A stretch of 13,929 nucleotides of DNA from an uncultured Clostridia bacterium. GTDB lineage: Bacteria; Bacillota; Clostridia; Peptostreptococcales; Acidaminobacteraceae. A program made the translations under genes and the position numbers. Where the stretch lies: positions 1 to 13,929 of the forward strand of contig CALFKA010000080.1 in NCBI GenBank assembly GCA_937880545.1. Reading direction: 5' to 3'. The notes under the pieces are model-generated. The model made no database searches. It was not told the origin of the DNA and was given only the letters and a program-made list of their open reading frames with translations. This document shows, in pieces, positions 8,346 to 13,929 of this stretch. The stretch's first letter is position 1. Each line of letters opens with the position of its first letter.

Positions 8346-8679
8346 TCGATCCAGAAAAGTGATCAGTGACAGATTCTTTTGTTTTGAGCGTCTTTCAATC
8401 AGTGAATTTGTGAATTCGCTCTTACTAAAGAGGATGTACAATCTCTCCTTCTTTGATGGAATTGCTTTTTAGAGACTTTCAAAGTTGAAACCCGAACCCA
8501 AACTCGATTCAATTGCCATATAGTGCACAGCAGGTTTATTTCCAATGTAGGCTAGAATCAATTTAGTTTTACCGATGCGTCTTCTTCCATAGATTATAGA
8601 GTCCAGTGAAGTAAAAACGATCTGACTTAAAAAACTGACTCAAATGCTCGAGCTCCCTTGTTCTCCAGATAAATTTCAT
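8346..8679 (-). pseudogene. remnant of an archaeal-type (PF01637/DUF234-like) ATPase gene
   Basis: Read on the minus strand, ATG at 8679 (with GGGAGGAG at 8690-8683 before it) opens MKFIWRTRELEHLSQFFKSD, which resembles the N-terminus of these ATPases (normally MKFIGREKELxxL...). Near 8595-8605 the frame shifts by one base. The next frame then gives IYGRRRIGKTKLI, a recognisable P-loop region with GRRRIGKT, followed by NKPAVHYMAIESS, which is also typical. That frame stops at 8471. The short in-frame tail after it (about 8346-8444) reads RLYILFSKSEFTNSLIERRS, like the LFSKSGFTxxL block at the C-terminus of the same family. Complete members are roughly 450 or more residues, so a large central part is missing. 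This is a dead gene with a frameshift and an internal deletion. Assignment is by remembered family motifs, not by a search. Confidence 0.72.
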
Positions 8680-8733
8680 TTGCTCCTCCCGCCTCGTATC
8701 CTTAAGATAATCTCATTAACTCACAGAAACAAA

Positions 8734-8774
8734 ATTAGCAACATTGTAAACTACTAATTTATGATATTGCTAAT
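8734..8774. repeat. 8-bp inverted repeat (ATTAGCAA / TTGCTAAT)
   Basis: ATTAGCAA at 8734-8741 and its exact reverse complement TTGCTAAT at 8767-8774 flank a 25-base A/T-rich spacer. It lies just upstream (in minus-strand sense) of the ATPase remnant, about 55 bases before its start codon. It could be an old operator for that gene, a DNA-level dyad at a mobile-element edge, or chance in A/T-rich sequence. Confidence 0.35.
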
Positions 8775-8848
8775 GTATCGCAAGCAGAGTTCTTTTATTG
8801 GAGAAGACTGAGAGATTTCGAATTTTGTTTGGAAAGAGGATATACATA

Positions 8849-8947
8849 TTCAGTTGGTGGCGGTGGCTGAGTGATGCAGCAGAGGTCTCCAAATCACTCT
8901 GCGTTTTCTTTCTTTAGAGCTGGTTCAAGTCCATGTCCAAACTGGAG
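8849..8947 (+). other. degenerate tRNA-like stretch
   Basis: GGTTCAAGTCC (8922-8932) matches a tRNA T-arm, and TGGCTGAGTGATGCAGC (8864-8880) can form a D-arm with a 4-bp stem, GCTG/CAGC. GTCTCCAAA between them looks like a tRNA-Trp anticodon loop (CCA). Flanking TTCAGTT and AACTGGA can pair as an acceptor stem over 7 bp with one G-T. However, the canonical anticodon stem does not pair, the T-stem has only three pairs, and the element is too long. It is at best a decayed tRNA and may be coincidence. Confidence 0.2.
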
Positions 8948-8960
8948 CATTGAGCATTTT

Positions 8961-8989
8961 GTGTCACTCCTTGCGCTTTGCGGTATAAT
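8961..8989 (+). promoter_or_regulatory. secA promoter (sigma-A type)
   Basis: A perfect -10 TATAAT (8984-8989) lies 17 bases after GTGTCA (8961-8966, four of six -35 bases). Transcription would start near 8996, leaving a leader of about 20 nt before the secA ATG. The short leader carries AGGAGGA (9004-9010) four bases before the start codon. It should drive the secA-prfB-amidohydrolase operon. Confidence 0.7.
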
Positions 8990-9014
8990 GTAGTGAGTAT
9001 GCTAGGAGGAATGA

Positions 9015-11666
9015 ATGGGATTTTTAGGATTCTTTAAGGATCTTTTCAATAAAGGAGAGTTGAAGGCGCTCGAGGAGCGAGCTCAAGCCATTGAAGCACT
9101 GGAGCCGGAAATCTCCAAACTCAGTGATCATGAGCTTCGCTCGAAGACGGATGAATTCCGTCAACGCCTGAAAAACGGGGAGACGCTCGATGATATTTTG
9201 CCCGAAGCCTATGCTGTCGTAAGGGAAGCCTCTGTCCGCACGATCGGGCTGCGTCCCTTCTTTGTCCAGCTGATGGGGGGCATCGTCTTGCACGAAGGCC
9301 GCATTGCCGAGATGAAGACGGGGGAAGGTAAGACATTGGTTGCCACTCTCCCGCTCTACCTGAATGCTTTGGAAGGAAAAGGCGCTCACCTGGTCACCGT
9401 CAATGACTACCTGGCCAAGTTCCAGAGTCAGTGGATGGGGCGCATCTACAGATTTTTAGGCCTCAGTGTGGGCTGCCTGACCAATGACATCCAGGGACCC
9501 GAGCGCGCCGCCCAGTATGAAGCGGACATAACCTACGGAACCAACAATGAGTTTGGCTTTGACTACTTGCGCGACAACATGGTTGAGTATAAAGAAAGAA
9601 GAGTACAGCGGCCACTAAACTTTGCCATCGTGGACGAGGTAGACTCTATTCTCGTTGACGAAGCGAGAACGCCCCTTATCATCTCCGGCCGTCTGAGCAA
9701 GAGCTCAGACCTATACGTGGTCGCCAATCAGTTTGCGCTGTCGCTTTCTCCCGATGACGTGGTCGTTGATGAGAAAGAAAAGACGATTGTGCTCACGGAC
9801 GAGACAGGGGTGCCGAAAGCGGAGAAGTATTTTAAAATTGAAAACCTCTCAGATCTTGAGAACATGGAGACCTCGCATCACATCAATCAGGCGATCCGCG
9901 CACGCTTTCTGATGAAGCGAGACGTCGACTACGTAGAAAAAGACGGAGAGATCGTCATCGTCGATGAATTTACAGGCCGCTTGATGCCCGGACGAAGATA
10001 CTCCAATGGCCTCCACCAGGCTATTGAAGCAAAAGAAGGCATCACGATCCGCGATGAATCCCAGACGTTGGCGACCATTACCTTGCAGAACTTTTTCCGC
10101 ATGTATGAAAAGCTCGCCGGCATGACGGGTACGGCCAAGACGGAAGAAGAAGAGTTCCGTGAAATCTACAACATGGACGTCGTCGTCATTCCTACCAACG
10201 AAGAAGTCATCCGAAATGACATGTCTGATCTCGTCTATGGAAAGATGGAATATAAGATTGCGGCGATTATTGATGAGATCGTGGCGCGCCATGCGACGGG
10301 TCAGCCGATCCTCGTGGGCACCATCTCGATAGAGGTCAGTGAATACTTAAGCCGGTTTCTGAAGAGAAAAGGAGTCCCTCATGAGGTGCTAAATGCAAAG
10401 CAGCATGAGAGGGAAGCAGAGATCATCGCCCAAGCCGGGCGCTACGGCGCCGTGACCATTGCCACCAACATGGCAGGCCGCGGTACCGACATTATGCTCG
10501 GTGGCAACGTGGAATTTTCGCTAAGAAAAGAACTCCGCAAAGCCGGCTATGAAGATGAAATCATCGGTCTTGCGCTCAGCCCATTTGACTATGAAGACCC
10601 CGATGTCCGAGAAGCGAAAGCGCAGATCGAAAAAATTAGAGGTCCGATTGAAGCAGAAATTCAGGAAGAAGCCGATAAAGTACGAGCCGTCGGTGGGCTT
10701 CACGTCCTCGGTACAGAGCGCCACGAAGCTCGGCGCATTGATCTGCAGCTTCGAGGTCGAAGCGGACGCCAGGGAGACCCCGGATCCAGTCAATTCTTCC
10801 TCTCCCTCGACGACGATTTGCTGCGCATCTTCATGAACGAGAGCATGGCGAACATACTCCACAACCTCGGGATGAAGGAGGGTGTTCCCATCGAACATGC
10901 CCAGCTCAACAAAGTCATTGAAAATGCCCAAAAACGAGTGGAGAGTGCGCACTATGGCACCCGCCGCTACGTCCTTCAATATGACCAGGTGATGAACGAG
11001 CAGCGTAAATTCATCTATGCAGAGAGAAACCGGGTCCTGGAGAACACCTCGCTGAAAGACCATATGCTCTCCATGACACAGGAACAAATTGAGTTGGCGG
11101 TAGATCACTACCTCCAGGGAGAAGAGCCGGCACAGGAGAGAGAAGAACTCTTTGCCTTTCTCAAGAGTTTAAATCTTCCTATCGTACAGACCGAGGAGGA
11201 GGACAAAGAAGTATTGGCATCACTCCTCGTCGAGCGTGCTCATGACTTCTATGAGAAGAAAGAAGCGGAGTTCGGCATCGATATGATGCGAGAGCTCGAG
11301 AGAAATATCCTGCTTCACATCGTCGACCGCCACTGGATGGATCACATCGATGCGATGGACAACCTGCGCCGCGGTATTGGGCTTCAGGCCATCGGCCAGA
11401 TCGATCCTGTCCAAGCGTATCAACGCGAAGGCTTTGACATGTATACGCAGATGATTGAGTCCATCAATCAGGAGACGATCAAATACATCTACGGCGTACG
11501 TCTCACGAAAGAGCCTGTAGCAAGACGCGGCTTTGAACAGATGGCAACAGGTCAGTTCACCTCGGGTCCCACAGAACCCCGAAGGGTGGAGAAAAAAGTC
11601 GGAAGAAATGAACCGTGCCCTTGCGGAAGCGGTAAGAAATACAAATTTTGTCATGGGAGGAACTGA
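9015..11666 (+). CDS. secA: Protein translocase subunit SecA
   Basis: This is the ATPase motor that pushes unfolded preproteins through the SecYEG channel at the cytoplasmic membrane. The protein is 883 residues. Features in order: N-terminal helix GFFKDLF; Walker A MKTGEGKT (100-107); helicase-type Walker B with DEVD (207-210) and the SILVDEARTPLIISG block; the preprotein cross-linking domain (about 225-370); the second ATPase half with TNMAGRGTDI and QLRGRSGRQGDPGSS; the helical scaffold and wing domains; and a C-terminal SEC-C zinc finger with Cys868, Cys870, Cys879 and His880, used for SecB or phospholipid/ribosome contacts. The start has an ideal AGGAGGA site; a nearby ATG at 9011 is out of frame. 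It is followed after one base by prfB, the usual Firmicute neighbour, and looks like an ordinary housekeeping gene, somewhat richer in G+C than the jet genes. Confidence 0.98.
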   Translation: MGFLGFFKDLFNKGELKALEERAQAIEALEPEISKLSDHELRSKTDEFRQRLKNGETLDDILPEAYAVVREASVRTIGLRPFFVQLMGGIVLHEGRIAEMKTGEGKTLVATLPLYLNALEGKGAHLVTVNDYLAKFQSQWMGRIYRFLGLSVGCLTNDIQGPERAAQYEADITYGTNNEFGFDYLRDNMVEYKERRVQRPLNFAIVDEVDSILVDEARTPLIISGRLSKSSDLYVVANQFALSLSPDDVVVDEKEKTIVLTDETGVPKAEKYFKIENLSDLENMETSHHINQAIRARFLMKRDVDYVEKDGEIVIVDEFTGRLMPGRRYSNGLHQAIEAKEGITIRDESQTLATITLQNFFRMYEKLAGMTGTAKTEEEEFREIYNMDVVVIPTNEEVIRNDMSDLVYGKMEYKIAAIIDEIVARHATGQPILVGTISIEVSEYLSRFLKRKGVPHEVLNAKQHEREAEIIAQAGRYGAVTIATNMAGRGTDIMLGGNVEFSLRKELRKAGYEDEIIGLALSPFDYEDPDVREAKAQIEKIRGPIEAEIQEEADKVRAVGGLHVLGTERHEARRIDLQLRGRSGRQGDPGSSQFFLSLDDDLLRIFMNESMANILHNLGMKEGVPIEHAQLNKVIENAQKRVESAHYGTRRYVLQYDQVMNEQRKFIYAERNRVLENTSLKDHMLSMTQEQIELAVDHYLQGEEPAQEREELFAFLKSLNLPIVQTEEEDKEVLASLLVERAHDFYEKKEAEFGIDMMRELERNILLHIVDRHWMDHIDAMDNLRRGIGLQAIGQIDPVQAYQREGFDMYTQMIESINQETIKYIYGVRLTKEPVARRGFEQMATGQFTSGPTEPRRVEKKVGRNEPCPCGSGKKYKFCHGRN

Positions 11667-11667
11667 G

Positions 11668-12778
11668 ATGGTATTAAGTGATAAATGTGCGGTTCTTGAG
11701 CGCCAGAGAGAGCGCTGGGTCGAAATAAAGGAGTCTCTTTGACCCGGACCGCTTAGCGCAGAGGAAACAAGAACTCGATGAGATGATGCTCGAGCCCGAC
11801 TTTTGGAGTGACCCTGCTTCAGGAGCGAAAGTGCAGCGGGAGCATAAGAGCATCCTTCGAAGACTTGAAGCGATCGCTCAGATGGATACGCTCCTTGATG
11901 ACTGCGACGTAAGTTGTGAACTGAAGGAGATGGGAGAGGATGTGGAAGAAGAGGGTCTCGAACTCTTTACACAGATGGAGGAACTCCTCGACGAATTGGA
12001 AGTCGATACTCTATTGAGCGGTGAATACGATGAGGACAACTGTATCCTCTCGATTCAAGCCGGCACAGGAGGACTCGACGCCCAGGACTGGTCGATGATG
12101 CTCATGCGTATGTACCTGCGCTACGCAGACAAGAAAGAGTTTCAGACAAAGATTCTCGATATTCTGGAAGATGAAGAGGCGGGGATCAAGCATGTCTCCA
12201 TTCTGGTGGAGGGAGAGTATGCCTATGGCCTACTCAAGGCGGAAGCGGGCGTCCACCGGCTGGTGCGCATCTCTCCGTTTAATTCTTCCGGGAAGAGGCA
12301 GACCTCCTTCGCTTCTGTCGAAGTCATCCCCGAGATCGAAGAAGATGATACCGTTGAGATCAACCCGGAAGACCTGCGAATCGACACCTACCGCTCAGGC
12401 GGAGCCGGAGGCCAGCACGTCAATGTGACGGACTCGGCGGTTCGCATCACACATCTTCCCACGGGAATCGTCGTCAGTGTTCAAAATGAAAGAAGCCAGA
12501 TGATGAACCGGGAGACGGCGATGAAGATCCTAAGAGGAAGACTCCTTGAGCAGAAGATGCACGAGGAGCGGGCAAAGATTGATGAACTAAAAGGTGACTT
12601 TAAGGAAATCGCCTGGGGAAGCCAAATCCGAAGCTATGTACTCAACCCTTACAACTTGGTAAAAGACCACCGAACTGGAGAGGAAACCGGCAATGTCAGC
12701 GCTGTCTTAGATGGAGCTGTCGAACCGTTTATCCAACGATATTTAAAGGAGACAAGAAAACATGGTCACACTGATTAA
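11668..12778 (+). CDS. prfB: Peptide chain release factor 2 (RF2), with programmed +1 frameshift
   Basis: RF2 recognises UGA and UAA stop codons and triggers peptide release on the ribosome. The gene is split between two frames. ATG 11668 (GGAGG seven bases upstream) encodes 24 residues ending in KESL, then an in-frame UGA (11740-11742). After a +1 shift at CTT-TGA-C, reading resumes with DPDRLAQRKQEL and continues to 12778, for a total of about 369 residues, the normal RF2 size. The stop-codon recognition tripeptide SPF is in LVRISPFNSSG, and the catalytic GGQ is in RSGGAGGQHVNV, so the factor is intact. The ATG at 11783, within the shifted frame, is not the real start because it would cut off part of the N-terminal helical domain. 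It is one base downstream of secA and overlaps the next gene by 17 nt. Confidence 0.95.
11728..11743 (+). promoter_or_regulatory. RF2 autoregulatory +1 frameshift site
   Basis: The sequence AAGGAGTCTCTTTGAC contains an internal Shine-Dalgarno-like AAGGAG (11728-11733), three bases, the slippery CTT (11737-11739) and the stop TGA followed by C. Spacing is identical to the classical E. coli site (SD-like element, three bases, CUU UGA C). When RF2 is scarce the ribosome pauses at UGA and slips to GAC; when RF2 is abundant it terminates. This is a well-established feedback loop, seen here directly in the sequence. Confidence 0.95.
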
Positions 12779-13916
12779 AAACGCTCGTGTCCTGACGATG
12801 GAGGGCTCGAAAGAAAAACCCGAACTCAAAAACGTCCTTATCCGAGATGGCAAGATCAGTTCTATTTCCACAAGAGAAGCCAAGGCAGACGTAGTGATTG
12901 ATGCCAAGGAGCATTTACTCCTTCCAGGATTTATCGATGCGCATTGCCACCTCGGTATGTGGGAAGATGCCATCGGCTTTGAAGGAGCAGACGGAAATGA
13001 GATGACCGATCCCATTACGCCCTCACTTCGCGCCATTGATGCGATCAACCCGATGGATAGAACGTTTGAAGACGCCAGGAGCGGAGGAGTCACTTCTGTT
13101 GCTACCGGTCCCGGTAGCGCCAACTGCATAGGTGGCACCTTTGCCGTCGTCAAGACGAAGGGCACGCGTATCGATGACATGGTCGTCAAAGAGCCGGTCG
13201 CGATGAAGATCGCCTTTGGGGAAAATCCCAAGCGAGTCTATGACGCACAGAAAAAGAGCCCGACGACCCGCATGGCCATCGCCTCCAAGATCCGCGAAGC
13301 TCTCCATAAGGCGAAAGAATACCAGCAGAAGAAGCGCTCTGCAGAGCCGCCCGCTTTCAACTTTGATATGGAAGCACTCCTGCCTGTTTTAGAGAAGAAA
13401 ATTCCATTAAAGGCACACGCCCACCGCGTCGATGATATCTTCACCGCTCTTCGCATTTCCAAAGAGTTTGGTGTAAACGTGACCCTTGATCACGTGACGG
13501 AAGGCCACCTCATCGTAGACGAGCTGGTCAAGGAAAAAGTCGACTGCATCGTTGGACCGAGCTTTGGTGACAGAAGTAAGTACGAACTGAAGAACAAGAG
13601 CTTTGAAACGGCTGCACTCCTCAATAAAGCCGGCGTCAAAGTAGCGATCATGACAGACCATCCGGTAATTCCGATTGAGCACCTCAACATGTGTGCGCAG
13701 TACGCTGTACGTGCAGGGATGGATCATTACGAAGCCCTTAAGGCCATCACCATCTATCCCGCACAGATTTTAGGATTGGGAAGTCGCCTCGGCTCCATCG
13801 CCAAAGGAAAAGATGCTGACCTCGTTCTCTGGGACGGTGATCCGCTCAATATCGATTCACACGTTCTCCTTTCCATGATTGACGGAGAGGTTGTCTATCA
13901 GGCAGATGGCTTCTAA
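12762..13916 (+). CDS. Metal-dependent amidohydrolase (imidazolonepropionase-like, COG1228)
   Basis: This is a cytoplasmic hydrolase of the amidohydrolase superfamily; the substrate is unknown. The 384-residue protein starts with the small beta-sandwich part common to the family (residues 1-50). It then has the metal-binding H-x-H in GFIDAHCHLG (His61, His63), an AFGENPKRVY segment with Glu154, the paired histidines in KAHAHRVDD (His219, His221), His244 in LDHVTEGH and the catalytic Asp299 in MTDHPV. The C-terminal G-x-D-A-D-L-V-L-W-D-G-D-P block closes the fold. All expected ligands are visible, so it should be active. Relatives are often annotated as imidazolonepropionase or dipeptidase-like enzymes, but no histidine-degradation genes are seen here, so a hutI role is not supported. 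AAAGGAG (12745-12751) lies ten bases before the ATG, inside the prfB 3' end. Confidence 0.88.
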   Translation: MVTLIKNARVLTMEGSKEKPELKNVLIRDGKISSISTREAKADVVIDAKEHLLLPGFIDAHCHLGMWEDAIGFEGADGNEMTDPITPSLRAIDAINPMDRTFEDARSGGVTSVATGPGSANCIGGTFAVVKTKGTRIDDMVVKEPVAMKIAFGENPKRVYDAQKKSPTTRMAIASKIREALHKAKEYQQKKRSAEPPAFNFDMEALLPVLEKKIPLKAHAHRVDDIFTALRISKEFGVNVTLDHVTEGHLIVDELVKEKVDCIVGPSFGDRSKYELKNKSFETAALLNKAGVKVAIMTDHPVIPIEHLNMCAQYAVRAGMDHYEALKAITIYPAQILGLGSRLGSIAKGKDADLVLWDGDPLNIDSHVLLSMIDGEVVYQADGF

Positions 13917-13929
13917 AGGAAGGAGCGAC
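13915..13929 (+). promoter_or_regulatory. ribosome binding site of a following, unseen gene
   Basis: AAAGGAAGGAG (13915-13925) overlaps the amidohydrolase stop, and no terminator hairpin precedes it. This suggests that the operon continues beyond the window with another closely spaced gene on the same strand. Confidence 0.5.

Larger units (their letters stand above)
8263..9014. other. decayed intergenic region between jetD and secA
   Basis: There is no intact gene in about 750 bases. From left to right it holds a minus-strand ATPase pseudogene (about 8346-8679), an inverted repeat (8734-8774), a tRNA-like degenerate stretch (about 8849-8947), and the secA promoter and ribosome binding site (8961-9010). 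The part from 8263 to 8345 carries only a 5-bp stem, GTGAA/TTCAC, without a T-run. It is visibly richer in A+T than the secA operon. Confidence 0.6.

Noticed and set aside
8220..8441. Short minus-strand gene of 73 residues overlapping the jetD end
   Set aside because: Only its first part resembles a protein family, as the C-terminal tail of the broken ATPase gene; the rest is read-through antisense to jetD.
10521..11108. 195-residue minus-strand open frame inside secA
   Set aside because: It is antisense to a strongly conserved coding region, with no family motif and no ribosome binding site; it is a codon-bias shadow.
1..13929. CRISPR array, insertion sequence or prophage genes
   Set aside because: No regularly spaced repeats, transposase motifs or phage structural genes were seen on either strand.

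Overview
The window looks like a chromosomal segment of a low-to-mid GC Firmicute (Bacillota, clostridial/tissierellial side; a Peptoniphilaceae-like organism is only a guess). The reasons are strong AGGAGG-type ribosome binding sites, TTG and GTG starts, sigma-A type promoter boxes, the secA-prfB gene pair, and an RF2 gene with the classical in-frame UGA frameshift.

Layout. Bases 1-355 are a gene-free leader with a candidate promoter. Bases 356-8262 hold four overlapping same-strand genes that form a complete type I Wadjet (JetABCD, also called MksFEBG/EptABCD) plasmid-defence operon: kleisin JetA, winged-helix JetB, SMC-like ATPase JetC and Toprim nuclease JetD. Bases 8263-9014 are a 750-bp decayed intergenic region. 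It contains a minus-strand remnant of an archaeal-type (PF01637/DUF234-like) ATPase gene that is frameshifted and internally deleted, an 8+8 bp dyad, a degenerate tRNA-like stretch, and then the secA promoter. Bases 9015-13916 are a housekeeping operon: secA (Sec translocase motor), prfB (release factor 2, needing a +1 programmed frameshift) and a metal-dependent amidohydrolase whose start overlaps the end of prfB. A ribosome binding site at the right edge implies that the operon continues.

How it works together. JetA, JetB and JetC should form a MukBEF-like condensin that extrudes loops on DNA and recognises small circular plasmids, which JetD then cleaves. The operon is translationally coupled: a 4-nt overlap, an 8-nt overlap and a 4-nt overlap. 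The layout (defence genes, a broken ATPase gene and a tRNA-like fragment packed directly against a core secA operon) reads as an accessory insertion next to a conserved locus. Wadjet itself is a known system. I found no convincing evidence of a wholly undescribed system here; the less ordinary parts are the decayed ATPase and the small elements in 8263-9014.
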